Positions 30,215 through 38,217 of a DNA stretch of 64,000 bases are shown in pieces. A model generated the notes under the pieces. The model ran no database searches, was not told the DNA's origin, and saw only the letters and a program-made list of their open reading frames with translations. Position numbers and translations under genes: made by a program. The stretch comes from Amorphoplanes digitatis (GTDB taxonomy: Bacteria; Actinomycetota; Actinomycetes; Mycobacteriales; Micromonosporaceae). Each line of letters opens with the position of its first letter. The first letter of the stretch is position 1. The DNA is taken from positions 8,550,501 through 8,614,500 of the forward strand of contig NZ_JACHNH010000001.1 in assembly GCF_014205335.1 (NCBI RefSeq), read 5' to 3'.

Positions 30215-31738
30215 CTAGACGATCCGCAGCTCGTCGAGGTCGGTGCTTCGGCGCAGGAAGATCAGACCCACGCCGACCACCAGCATCATGAGCAGGAAGG
30301 CGCCGGCGCCGAGCACGAGAAGATCGCCGAAGGGTACGGGGACCTGCATCGTCACCACGGGATCCATGTGCCAGTACGGCGAGTTCGGGTCGGTGCACTG
30401 CTCCGCGGTCCCGTTGCAGCTTCCGCCCCCGCCGCCGGTGACCTCCGTTCCCAGGCCGCGCAGCAGGCTCAGCCCGACCGTGAGCGCCACCAGGATGGCC
30501 GGCACCAGCGGCGTGAGCGTCTGCCAGGCGATGGATTCGCCGAGGGTCCGGCGGGGGACGCCCGCCGCCACCAGCGCCGCGTAGGTCCGGCGCCGGGACA
30601 CGATGCCCTCGCCGAGCGCGATCATGATCCCGGCCGCCGCGACGACCAGGCCGACGACGACGGCGACCCGGACCAGGTCCACGGAGTTCAGATAGAAGTC
30701 GGCGGACTCGGCGAAGCCGCTGTTGGCACCACCCCGCCGGTTGGCCTCGTCGGTGGCGGCGAACTCGGTGGTCATGTATGTGCGGTAACCGAGCACCCCG
30801 GCGCCGATGACCAGCGCGGCGAGCAGGGCCGACAGGGTGCGGCTGCCGTTCCACGGATCGGCCATGAGCTGCCGGCCCGCCAGCAGGGTCGCCGGCCGGC
30901 GGCCGAAGCGGTGCAGGAGGCGGCCCGCGGTGTAGCTGATCCAGCCGGTGCCGACGACGACGCCGACGACGGCGAGCAGGACCACGACGAAGCCGGCGAT
31001 GATTATCAGGTCGCCACCGATCCGGCCGCCGGTGCGGGCCAGGAAGCTGCCGAGCGGCCGGATGACGATCGGTGCGAACACCCCGACGATGATCAGCACG
31101 CCGGGCCAGAGGCGCGGCGACTTCTCCCTGGTGCGGCGGACCACCCCGAGCGGGGTGATGATGACCCGGCGCAGCAGGAACGCGCCGATCAGCCCGGCGA
31201 GCAGCGGCACGAGCAGCAGCACCAGTGCGAAGGCGAACGCGGACGGCAGCACGTCGGTGGGCAGCCGCAGCAGGCCGGATGCGCTGCGGCTGTCGAGCAG
31301 CGACCGCAGCAGCAGAAAGACGCCGGTGCCGAGGACCGAGCCGAGCAGCGCCGCGGCCGCCGTCTCGGCGGCCGCCACGAGGACGGCCTGCCCGGGGGTC
31401 GCGCCGGCCAGCCGCATGGCGGCGAGCCGGCGGTCGCGGGCGGGGCTGCCGAAGCGGATGCTCTGCCCGGCCAGGAACAGCACCGGTATGGCAAGCAGCA
31501 GCAGGGTGGTCACCACGCCGGGCCGCAGGCCGGGCTCGGCGAGGAGCTGGCTGGCGTACTGCTGGTTCCACGAGTCGGAACCACCGTGCGGGTCGCCCAG
31601 CTCGGGGATCGCGACCACGGCCGCGGCGCAGAGCAGCACCACGGCGGCCAGCGCGGAGCTGACCGCGGTGAAGAGCATCCGGAGCACGTCGGTGCGGCCT
31701 CCCGCGACCGCCAGGCGGGCAAGCGTCGCCGGCCTCAT
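30215..31738 (-). CDS. FtsX-like ABC transporter permease
   Basis: 507-residue membrane protein with about ten helices in two FtsX-type halves; extracytoplasmic loops follow helix 1 (around IPELGDPHGGSDSWNQQY) and sit near the C-terminus (a Cys-containing Gly-rich loop). Such permeases, with a MacB/LolD-type ATPase, mostly do mechanotransmission or export of peptides and drugs. Its start overlaps the ATPase stop by 4 bp. Confidence 0.87.
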   Translation of the reverse strand: MRPATLARLAVAGGRTDVLRMLFTAVSSALAAVVLLCAAAVVAIPELGDPHGGSDSWNQQYASQLLAEPGLRPGVVTTLLLLAIPVLFLAGQSIRFGSPARDRRLAAMRLAGATPGQAVLVAAAETAAAALLGSVLGTGVFLLLRSLLDSRSASGLLRLPTDVLPSAFAFALVLLLVPLLAGLIGAFLLRRVIITPLGVVRRTREKSPRLWPGVLIIVGVFAPIVIRPLGSFLARTGGRIGGDLIIIAGFVVVLLAVVGVVVGTGWISYTAGRLLHRFGRRPATLLAGRQLMADPWNGSRTLSALLAALVIGAGVLGYRTYMTTEFAATDEANRRGGANSGFAESADFYLNSVDLVRVAVVVGLVVAAAGIMIALGEGIVSRRRTYAALVAAGVPRRTLGESIAWQTLTPLVPAILVALTVGLSLLRGLGTEVTGGGGGSCNGTAEQCTDPNSPYWHMDPVVTMQVPVPFGDLLVLGAGAFLLMMLVVGVGLIFLRRSTDLDELRIV

Positions 31739-32424
31739 GAGCCGACCTCGAGACCCAGGCCGGTCGGGTCGAGCACGCCGTCGCGCAGGCCGATCTCGCG
31801 GTCCGCGTACGCGGCGATCTTCGGCTCGTGGGTGACAAGCACGACCGAGGTGCCCTGCTCACGGGCGACGTGCACGATCTCGGTCAGCACCTGCTCGCCG
31901 GTGAGCACGTCCAGCGCGCCGGTCGGCTCGTCGGCGAAGAGCACCTTGGGCTCGGTCACCAGCGCCCGGGCGACCGCACAGCGCTGCTGCTCGCCGCCGG
32001 ACATCCTGCCGGGCAGCTGGTCGGCGAGGTCGCCGACGCCGAAGCGGCCGAGCCACAGCGTCGCGGCCTTGCGCGCCTCACGCCGCCCCGAGCCGGCGAG
32101 AAGCAGCGGAAGGGCGACGTTCTCGGCGGCGGTCAGCTCGGGCACCAGCTGGCCGAACTGGAACAGCACCCCGAAGTCGGTGCGCCGCAGGCGGGAGCGG
32201 GCCGCCTCACTCCACAGCCCGATGTCCTGCTCGCGGTAGTGCACCTCGCCGGCGTCGACCTTGAGGATCCCGGCGAGGCAGTGCAGGAGGGTCGACTTGC
32301 CGCAACCGCTGGGCCCGGTGACCGCGACGATCTCACCCGCACCGATCTCGATGTCGATGCCCCGCAGGGCCGGGGTCGGCCCGTACGAGCGGTGCAGCCC
32401 GGTTCCCTTGAGTAGCGCGTTCAT
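31735..32424 (-). CDS. ABC transporter ATP-binding protein (MacB/LolD type)
   Basis: 229-residue ATPase with Walker A GPSGCGKST, Q-loop FQFGQLVPELTAAEN, signature MSGGEQQRCAVARALV, Walker B VLFADEPTGALD and an H-loop VTHEP. It energises the FtsX-like permease encoded next to it. The start overlaps the PadR gene stop (ATGA), giving a three-gene regulated operon. Confidence 0.93.
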   Translation of the reverse strand: MNALLKGTGLHRSYGPTPALRGIDIEIGAGEIVAVTGPSGCGKSTLLHCLAGILKVDAGEVHYREQDIGLWSEAARSRLRRTDFGVLFQFGQLVPELTAAENVALPLLLAGSGRREARKAATLWLGRFGVGDLADQLPGRMSGGEQQRCAVARALVTEPKVLFADEPTGALDVLTGEQVLTEIVHVAREQGTSVVLVTHEPKIAAYADREIGLRDGVLDPTGLGLEVGS

Positions 32425-32957
32425 GCGTTCACCTCTCGGTGCAGCTCGGCGACGCGCAACAACGTGGTCTGCAACCAGGTCAGGTCCGCGTCCAGGTGGG
32501 CGATGGCGTAGTCGGCGGCGACGACGTCCCCGGCGGACGAGTCGGGTGCCGTCTTGACCGCGGTCAGCTCGCGCAGCCGGGTGGTGTGCGCGGCGCGCTG
32601 GGCGACGAGGTAGTCGGTCGCGGCGGTGGTGCCGGCGGCGAGCAGGCTGACGATGACCTTGGCGAAGAGGTCACTCGTCACGTACGGTGCCGGCGGCTCG
32701 ACGGCGGCCAGCCACTCGCCGAGCTTGTCCCGGCCGGCGTCGGTGAGGGCGTAGGAGGTCCGTTCGGGCCCGCCCTCCTGGTCCTGGCCCGACTGCTCGA
32801 CGAGCCCGTCCCGCTCGAGGCGCCCGAGCGTGGCATAGACCTGCCCGTACGCGAGCGGCTTCGCCCTGGGTAGTCGCTCGTCGTGCACCCGCTTGAGCTC
32901 GTAACCATGCTGGGGGCCGGCGGACAGCAGGCCCAGCAGTACGTGCGACGTTGACAT
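32421..32957 (-). CDS. PadR-family transcriptional regulator
   Basis: 178 residues. N-terminal winged HTH: VLLGLLSAGPQHGYELKR, then GQVYATLGRLERDGLVEQ; C-terminal helical dimerisation domain (Vir_C type) with TTAATDYLVAQRAAHTTRL. PadR proteins of this kind repress drug exporters and release DNA on ligand binding. ATG at 32957 is chosen over an upstream in-frame GTG at 32966 because it begins at the HTH. A 19-bp palindrome lies just upstream; the gene leads the ABC exporter operon, so autoregulation is likely. Confidence 0.92.
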   Translation of the reverse strand: MSTSHVLLGLLSAGPQHGYELKRVHDERLPRAKPLAYGQVYATLGRLERDGLVEQSGQDQEGGPERTSYALTDAGRDKLGEWLAAVEPPAPYVTSDLFAKVIVSLLAAGTTAATDYLVAQRAAHTTRLRELTAVKTAPDSSAGDVVAADYAIAHLDADLTWLQTTLLRVAELHREVNA

Positions 32958-32965
32958 GCCGACCA

Positions 32966-32984
32966 CTATTCACTGAGTGAATAG
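32966..32984. promoter_or_regulatory. Palindromic operator CTATTCACT-N-AGTGAATAG
   Basis: Perfect 9-bp inverted repeat around a single base, 8 bp upstream of the padR start codon and AT-rich in a GC-rich background. It is well placed for autorepression of the padR-ABC operon. Confidence 0.75.
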
Positions 32985-33121
32985 CCGGGTCAAGGCCTCC
33001 TCCCATCGGACCTTTCATTACTTGCCGTGCGTCAACTAAAATCCCCGGGCACAACCACGCTCCCGTTCCACACTCGCCTCCCGGCGTGGAGTAGCGTTCG
33101 TGGCATAACTGGAGGTCCTGA

Positions 33122-33475
33122 ATGTCCCTGACGGTACAAACGGAACAGCGCGGCGACATGGTCGTCGTGTCGGTCGCCGGCGAGCTCGACATGGCCACCG
33201 CACCACAGCTTCAGGACCAGATCAGCGACCTCCTGGAAAAGGGCCGCACGCAGCTGGTCTTCGACCTGGCCGAGGTCTCCTTCTGCGACTCGACCGGGCT
33301 GTCCGTCTTCGTGCGCGCGAAGAACAGCACCGACGACGCCGGCGGCGTCGTACGCCTCGCCGCCCCGCAGCGCGGGGTGCTGCGCATCCTCGAGGTCAGC
33401 GGTCTGGTCGAGGTGCTGCACACCTATCCGTCCGTGGACGAGGCCGTTACGGCCGGGCAGCCCGCGCTCGACTGA
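33122..33475 (+). CDS. STAS-domain anti-anti-sigma factor, BldG-like
   Basis: 117-residue STAS protein starting MSLTVQTEQRGDMVVVSV, with FCDSTGLSVFV; the acceptor Ser is residue 57, the position used in Streptomyces BldG. Such a protein antagonises anti-sigma kinases and links stress sigma factors to development. TGGAGGTCC provides a strong ribosome site before the ATG. It is monocistronic and faces the mscL gene in the same direction. The cognate kinase is not adjacent. Confidence 0.9.
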   Translation: MSLTVQTEQRGDMVVVSVAGELDMATAPQLQDQISDLLEKGRTQLVFDLAEVSFCDSTGLSVFVRAKNSTDDAGGVVRLAAPQRGVLRILEVSGLVEVLHTYPSVDEAVTAGQPALD

Positions 33476-33519
33476 GCGCATACCCGTCATTTTCGCGTGT
33501 GAGCCGATCGGCGTAGTTT

Positions 33520-33583
33520 GTCGCTGACCGGCAGCGGGAAACCTCCTGCCGGCAACCCCTCGGCCCACGCGCGCAGGAGTGAC
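33520..33583 (+). ncRNA. Structured mscL leader, candidate cis-regulatory RNA
   Basis: A closing helix (GUCGCU 33520-33525 with AGUGAC 33578-33583, one G-U pair) encloses a perfect 7-bp hairpin (33528-33534 with 33546-33552, loop CGGGAAACCUC) followed by GGCAACCCC. The closing helix contains part of the mscL Shine-Dalgarno AGGAGU, so folding would limit initiation. GGCAACC recalls the SAM-I/SAM-IV core, but the overall length does not fit those classes; identity unknown. Confidence 0.45.
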
Positions 33584-33585
33584 TC

Positions 33586-34038
33586 TTGTCTATGGTCAAA
33601 GGCTTCAAAGACTTCATCATGCGGGGCAACGTCGTCGACCTCGCGGTCGGCATCGTCATCGGCGCCGCCTTCACCGCCGTCGTCACCTCGTTCACCAACG
33701 CCTTCCTGAAGCCGCTCATCCAGCTGATGGGCGGCAACAGCAGCGCCTCCGCCGGCGTCTGGAAGGTCGGCGAGGTCGAGTTCCAGTGGGCCGCCTTCGT
33801 CAACGCGGTCATCACCTTCCTGCTGACCGCCGCGGTCCTCTACTTCCTCGTGGTCTACCCGCTCAACCGCCTCGCCGAGCGCCGCAAGCGCGGCGAGGAG
33901 CCGCCGCCGGAGAACCCCAGCGAGGAGATCCGGCTGCTCACCGAGATCCGCGACGCGCTGGTACAGCAGCGGATCTCGCCGAGCGCGGCCGACGACCTCC
34001 TCGGCCGGCACCAGCAGCAGGACCCGCCGCGGCGCTGA
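33586..34038 (+). CDS. mscL: Large-conductance mechanosensitive channel MscL
   Basis: 150 residues from the TTG (149 from alternative starts). It has the typical N-terminus MVKGFKDFIMRGNVVDLAVG, TM1 (VGIVIGAAFTAVVTSF), a short extracellular loop, TM2 (AVITFLLTAAVLYFLVVYPLN) and a charged C-terminal bundle. It opens under membrane tension to release solutes in hypo-osmotic shock. TTG at 33586 sits 5 nt after AGGAGT; ATG at 33592 is the alternative. A structured leader precedes it; an inverted repeat follows. Confidence 0.93.
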   Translation: MSMVKGFKDFIMRGNVVDLAVGIVIGAAFTAVVTSFTNAFLKPLIQLMGGNSSASAGVWKVGEVEFQWAAFVNAVITFLLTAAVLYFLVVYPLNRLAERRKRGEEPPPENPSEEIRLLTEIRDALVQQRISPSAADDLLGRHQQQDPPRR

Positions 34039-34058
34039 CTTCGAAAAGATCAACCCCG

Positions 34059-34097
34059 CCCGGCACTGTTCGAACAGATGTTCGATACAGTGCCGGG
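34059..34097. promoter_or_regulatory. 39-bp dyad containing a LexA/SOS box, and -10 of the next gene
   Basis: The perfect actinobacterial SOS consensus TCGAAC-AGAT-GTTCGA lies at 34070-34085. It is nested in a larger inverted repeat (CCCGGCACTGT at 34059-34069 with ACAGTGCCGGG at 34087-34097). TACAGT (34086-34091) fits a -10 (TAnnnT) 6 nt upstream of the ATG at 34098, which implies a leaderless mRNA blocked by LexA. The outer dyad could also end mscL transcripts. Confidence 0.7.
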
Positions 34098-34331
34098 ATG
34101 GAGCAGCGGAAGCACTGGTGGAACGGCAGATGGGGAAACGTCGCGCGTAAGGACGTCTACCTGCGAACCAGCGGCGACCAGTGGTATGTCGAGCAGCGGG
34201 CCGGCGGCGCGGACGGCGTCTCGCACTTCTTCGAGTACGACAGCGAGGACGCCGCGCTCGACATGGTCCGCGCGCTGCTGGTCGGCCCGGACGAGTGGCG
34301 CGAGCTGTCGGTCCGCCCGCCCTCCCGCTGA
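34098..34331 (+). CDS. Small SOS-box-controlled protein of unknown function
   Basis: 77-residue, Trp- and Arg-rich protein (MEQRKHWWNGRWGN, then WYVEQRAGGADG and FFEYDSEDAALDMVRALL). No domain recognised; acidic and basic patches with a C-terminal helix suggest a small soluble protein. The ATG follows a SOS box and -10 at the spacing for a leaderless transcript. Lack of a Shine-Dalgarno fits that. It ends 7 bp from the convergent anti-sigma gene. Confidence 0.65.
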   Translation: MEQRKHWWNGRWGNVARKDVYLRTSGDQWYVEQRAGGADGVSHFFEYDSEDAALDMVRALLVGPDEWRELSVRPPSR

Positions 34332-34338
34332 CGGCCGG

Positions 34339-35109
34339 TCAGGCGGCCCGGCGCCCGCCGCCCGGCGGGGCCGCCGCGGAGGCGGTGAGCGGGCCGCGCG
34401 GCACGAGGCGGAGCCCGGTCGACGCCGGATCGCCGGCCTCGCCCTCCTCGACGAGGTGCCAGCCGCCGCCACCCGCCGCCCGGTCGCCGGGCGGGCGGGC
34501 CGACTCGCCGGCGGCCCGCGACAGGGCCACGACGATCAGGTACCCGAGGATCACGAAGCCGTGGCTGATCAGCCGCTCGCTGTCCACCCGGGCCGCCGAC
34601 AGGTCGTTGACCGAGAGCAGCAGCAACATCCCCACGAACGCGGTGAGCATCGGGACCAGGCCGGTCGGCCGACTGCGGCGCAGGGCGATGAAGAGGAAGC
34701 CGGCACCGACGGCCACGTTCCAGGCCGCCGACTCGTGCCACAGGTGGCCGGGGGTCGCGTCCAGGCCGGAGTGCACGTGCAGGCTGCTCGCGCCGCCGCC
34801 GACCTGCGCCAGACCGAGGATGAGCTGCACGGCGCCGACCGCGGCCAGCGCGACGTAGAGCGGCCCGAGGGCCAGTAGGCGCCGGCGCCGGGGTTCGGCC
34901 GGCAGGGCCGCGACGATGGCGGCGCTCAGGTCGGGCACGTCCGCGGCCAGGCCGGTACTCGTCAGCCGGTTGACCGTGGCCGCCCGCTCAAGCCACTCCC
35001 GGCAGCCCGCACACCCGGCCAGATGCTCGTCGACCCGGGCCCGATCGGCCGGATCGTCCTCGCCGTCCAGCTGCGCAGACAGCATCTCGCGCCACCGCTC
35101 ACACGCCAT
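34339..35109 (-). CDS. Zinc-finger anti-sigma factor, membrane-bound
   Basis: 256 residues. The N-terminus holds an HxxxCxxC (ZAS/zf-HC2) motif, HLAGCAGCREW, that binds zinc and an ECF sigma factor. The rest has about five membrane helices (around LGPLYVALAAVGAVQLILGL and FVILGYLIVVALS). An ATG at 35109 starts the domain. No sigma gene adjoins it; the neighbours are a CGNR regulator and the SOS-box ORF, so its partner is elsewhere. The tail is Gly/Pro-rich. Confidence 0.85.
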   Translation of the reverse strand: MACERWREMLSAQLDGEDDPADRARVDEHLAGCAGCREWLERAATVNRLTSTGLAADVPDLSAAIVAALPAEPRRRRLLALGPLYVALAAVGAVQLILGLAQVGGGASSLHVHSGLDATPGHLWHESAAWNVAVGAGFLFIALRRSRPTGLVPMLTAFVGMLLLLSVNDLSAARVDSERLISHGFVILGYLIVVALSRAAGESARPPGDRAAGGGGWHLVEEGEAGDPASTGLRLVPRGPLTASAAAPPGGGRRAA

Positions 35110-35152
35110 ACCCCCATAGTCGCCCGGCGGGGGGCATTGGTTCCCGCGCGGG

Positions 35153-35791
35153 TCAGTGCAGATCGGGGCGCTGCACGCTGGGGCCGCCGAGTTGGCTGCC
35201 GGAACCGCCCATCAGCCGCTTACGCTCCCGAAACGCCCGCAGGTTCGCCGTGTTGCCGCAGGTGCTGACGTCGTGCCAGACCCCGCTGTTGTTGCGGGAC
35301 GTGTCGAAGAACGCCGCGCGGCAGTCGATGTTGTGGCAGAGCTTGAGCCGGGACCAGAGGCCGGCCTGCTGGGCGAGCAGGGTCTCGGCCCACAGCGCGG
35401 AGGCCAGCCAGCGGGTGCCGCGGCCGCTGGGCACCATCCGGACCCAGCCGTCGGCGTCGGGCACCAGGCTGACCGGCACGTCGGCCGGGGGCAGCGCGCC
35501 GTCGGGCTCGGGCTTGCGGCCGCCGGCCAGGATGACCCCCTCGAACGTCGAGCGCAGCCGGCGCAGCGAGCGCATGTCGGTCGACGACAGCAGGAGGACC
35601 GGCGCCGGCAGGCCGACGACCCGGGACCAGGTGGCGAGCGCGTCGGTCAGCCAACGCTGCGCGTCGTCCGGGGTTCCGAGCAGGTCCGGGGCGTATGACA
35701 TGGACGCCCGAGTGTTCAACAGATCCTGCAGGAGGGCGAGGCCGGCGGGCGCCTCGCGCACCCCGTGCCGGGCGCTTGCCTTCCATGACAT
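35153..35791 (-). CDS. CGNR zinc-finger (ABATE domain) transcriptional regulator
   Basis: 212 residues. The ABATE/YjiK-like helical N-terminal domain (about 1-150) is followed by the CGNR zinc finger CHNIDCRAAFFDTSR ... TCGNTANLRAFRERK, which has the invariant CGN-x-x-N. These regulators are DNA-binding stress-response proteins in actinomycetes. It is the start of a likely unit with the anti-sigma gene 43 bp downstream. Confidence 0.87.
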   Translation of the reverse strand: MSWKASARHGVREAPAGLALLQDLLNTRASMSYAPDLLGTPDDAQRWLTDALATWSRVVGLPAPVLLLSSTDMRSLRRLRSTFEGVILAGGRKPEPDGALPPADVPVSLVPDADGWVRMVPSGRGTRWLASALWAETLLAQQAGLWSRLKLCHNIDCRAAFFDTSRNNSGVWHDVSTCGNTANLRAFRERKRLMGGSGSQLGGPSVQRPDLH

Positions 35792-36010
35792 AGGCGAAGA
35801 GTACTTGATTCTTTTTCACACCAGCATCCACCGGTCGCCTGACCGGCGCGTCCACGCAGCGTCTTGGCGTGCTGACCCATTGTTGATCAAGAGTCAATCA
35901 CTACTTATATTAACTATTAGGGTTCTTAACCTTGTGCCGCGAGGCATCGATGACTGAGGATGTATAGCAGCGGCGCCGCCCCCCACCGCTCCCATCCCCA
36001 AGGACACCCC

Positions 36011-37306
36011 GTGGCTCGAAAACTGCTCAGGCGCGCCCTCGTGGCCGCGCTCGGAATCCTCACGGCCGGCTCCGTCGGCATCGCCGTCGCCGACGCCGCC
36101 GCGGCCGCACCGTTCAAGGTCCTCGCGTTCTACAACGGGACCTGGGACGCCGCGCACATCGACTTCGACTCCGAGGCCCGCGACTGGTTCCCCCGGGCCG
36201 GCGCGCAGTACGGCTTCACCTGGGAGGCGACCACCGACTGGAGCCGACTCAACGCCGGCGAGCTGGCCCAGTACAAGGTCATCATGTTCCTGGACGACGC
36301 GCCGCCGGCGGACCGCCGGGCCGCGTTCCAGCAGTACATGCAGAACGGCGGCGCCTGGATGGGCTTCCACGTCAGCGCGTTCACCACCGACGCGAACTCG
36401 TGGAGCTGGTACCACAACACGTTCCTGGGCTCGGGGAACTTCGCCACCAACACCTGGGGGCCGACCGCCGAGACGCTGCGGATCGAGGACCGTGGACACC
36501 CCTCCACCGCGGGCCTGCCCGCGACGATCACCTCCGCGGTCAGCGAGTGGTACTCGTGGAGCCGGGACCTGCGGCAGAACCCGGACATCGACGTGCTGGC
36601 CTCGGTCGACACGTCCAGCTTCCCGGTCGGCACCGACCCGAACCAGCAGTGGCGCAGTGGCTACTACCCGCTGATCTGGACCAACAGGAACTACCGGATG
36701 CTGTACACGAACTTCGGTCACAACGGCATGAACTACGAGACCAACACCCGGACCTCGTCGACCTTCGCGAGCGCACAGCAGAACCAGTGGCTGATCAACG
36801 GCCTGCTCTGGCTCGGCGGCGCGACGCCGACCACTCCCCCGACGACCGGGCCCATCAACCCCTCCCTCTGGTACTCGATCGTCAACGCGGGCAGCGGCAA
36901 GTGCGTCGACGCCCGCGCCGGCGGCACGACAAACGGCACGGCGATCCAGCAGTACGCCTGCAACGCCGGCAACGCCGGCAACGCCGGCAACGCGCAGCAG
37001 TACCAGTTCGCCACGACGGGCGGTAACTACGTGCGGATCAACAACCGGGGCAACAGCGCGCAGGCGCTGGACGTGACGAACGTGTCGACCGCCGACAACG
37101 CGCCGATTCAGACCTGGTCCTACTCGGGCGGCCTCAACCAGCAGTGGCAGCCGGTCGCCGAGGCCGGCGGCGCGTACCACTTCGTGAACCGCAACAGCGG
37201 CAAGTGCCTGGACGTGCCCGCGGCCTCGACCGCGGACGGCGTGCAACTCGTGCAGTACACCTGCAACGGCACCGCGGCGCAAAGCTTCCGGCTCACTGTG
37301 CGTTAG
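36011..37306 (+). CDS. Secreted ThuA-like protein with ricin-type lectin domain
   Basis: 431 residues. Signal peptide (VARKLLRRALVAALGILTAG, cleaved near AAAAAP), a ThuA-like trehalose-utilisation domain (about 40-270; DWSRLNAGELAQYKVIMFLD, GGAWMGFHVSAF) and a C-terminal ricin B carbohydrate-binding domain (about 285-431) with GKCLDV and NQQWQPV repeats. It is an extracellular glycan-related protein; ThuA members often act on sugars. The GTG at 36011 follows AAGGA. A 9-bp unit AACGCCGGC is repeated three times around 36962 and encodes NAGNAGNAG. Confidence 0.87.
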   Translation: MARKLLRRALVAALGILTAGSVGIAVADAAAAAPFKVLAFYNGTWDAAHIDFDSEARDWFPRAGAQYGFTWEATTDWSRLNAGELAQYKVIMFLDDAPPADRRAAFQQYMQNGGAWMGFHVSAFTTDANSWSWYHNTFLGSGNFATNTWGPTAETLRIEDRGHPSTAGLPATITSAVSEWYSWSRDLRQNPDIDVLASVDTSSFPVGTDPNQQWRSGYYPLIWTNRNYRMLYTNFGHNGMNYETNTRTSSTFASAQQNQWLINGLLWLGGATPTTPPTTGPINPSLWYSIVNAGSGKCVDARAGGTTNGTAIQQYACNAGNAGNAGNAQQYQFATTGGNYVRINNRGNSAQALDVTNVSTADNAPIQTWSYSGGLNQQWQPVAEAGGAYHFVNRNSGKCLDVPAASTADGVQLVQYTCNGTAAQSFRLTVR

Positions 37307-37336
37307 GTCGTCGCCGCGCAGACGGGCTTGACGGGG

Positions 37337-37374
37337 CCATGGTCACACTGAAAAGTTCTCGCGTGTGACCATGG
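37337..37374 (+). terminator. Inverted repeat with 12-bp perfect arms
   Basis: CCATGGTCACAC (37337-37348) and GTGTGACCATGG (37363-37374) surround 14 nt containing AAAAGTT. It lies between the ricin gene and the L,D-transpeptidase: a terminator for the former or an operator for the latter. No T-tract follows. Confidence 0.55.
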
Positions 37375-37393
37375 CGTCGTCGAAGGGAACCTG

Positions 37394-38206
37394 GTGCGGA
37401 GAGCTCTGACGTATGCGGCCACGGTGATCACGATCGCCACGCTCGCCGCCGGCTGTGACGGCGGCGACTCCGAGCCGGCAGCCGCGCCCGCACCCGTACC
37501 GTCGACGGCGCCCGCCTCGACCCCCACGACGGCCCCGCCGTCCACCGAGCCGCCGTCCGCCGAGCCGGCGGCACCGACGGCCTCGCCGACGCCGTCGGCA
37601 CCGGCGAAGCCGCAGAAGCTCAAGAGCGGCGCGAAAGGCGCCGAGGTCCTGGCGCTCCAGAAGCGGCTGAACGAGCTCGGCTACTGGAACGGCAAGGCCG
37701 ACGGCACGTTCGGCGGGCAGACCCAGCAGGCGGTCTTCGCGCTCCAGAAGGCGGCGGGCCTGGGCCGCGACGGCGTGGTCGGCCCCAAGACCAAGAAGGC
37801 CCTGGACGAGGGCGTACGCCCCAAGGCGAAGAGCACCAGCGGCCGCGTCGTCGAGATCAACCTGAAGCGCCAGCTGCTGATGCTCGTCGACGACGGCGAG
37901 GTCAGCCAGGTCTTCAACACCTCCACGGGCTCGATGGAGCACTACGAGCAGAACGGCAACACGTTCCTGGCCGACACCCCGAGCGGCAAGTTCAAGGTGT
38001 CCCGGCAGATCGACGGCTGGCGGCACGCGCCGCTCGGCCTGCTCTGGCGCCCGAAGTACTTCAACGGCGGCATCGCCGTGCACGGCGCGAACAGCGTGCC
38101 GCCGTACCCCGCGTCGCACGGCTGCGCGCGGGTGTCGATCTCGGCCATGAACTGGCTCTGGAAGAACGACGAGCTGCCGCTCAAGACCCGGGTCTGGGTC
38201 TACTGA
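37394..38206 (+). CDS. L,D-transpeptidase lipoprotein with peptidoglycan-binding domain
   Basis: 270 residues. Lipoprotein signal with lipobox LAAGC (Cys21), a Pro/Ala-rich linker, a PG_binding_1 domain (KSGAKGAEVLALQKRLN ... YWNGKADGTFGGQTQQAVF) and a YkuD domain whose active site is SHGCARVS preceded by HGANSVPP. It forms 3-3 cross-links in the cell wall. Start GTG at 37394. Confidence 0.92.
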   Translation: MRRALTYAATVITIATLAAGCDGGDSEPAAAPAPVPSTAPASTPTTAPPSTEPPSAEPAAPTASPTPSAPAKPQKLKSGAKGAEVLALQKRLNELGYWNGKADGTFGGQTQQAVFALQKAAGLGRDGVVGPKTKKALDEGVRPKAKSTSGRVVEINLKRQLLMLVDDGEVSQVFNTSTGSMEHYEQNGNTFLADTPSGKFKVSRQIDGWRHAPLGLLWRPKYFNGGIAVHGANSVPPYPASHGCARVSISAMNWLWKNDELPLKTRVWVY

Positions 38207-38217
38207 GCAGTGAGCAA

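Noticed and set aside
30368..32239. 623-codon plus-strand open frame over the ABC permease and ATPase genes
   Set aside because: Shadow of two real minus-strand genes; the product is low-complexity and lacks any motif.
33520..33583. SAM-I, SAM-IV or c-di-AMP riboswitch upstream of mscL
   Set aside because: Only GGCAACC matches SAM classes, and the leader is too short for the ydaO class; kept only as an unclassified structured leader.
36011..37306. Glycosyl hydrolase assignment
   Set aside because: The catalytic half fits ThuA better; the ricin domain alone does not prove hydrolase activity.
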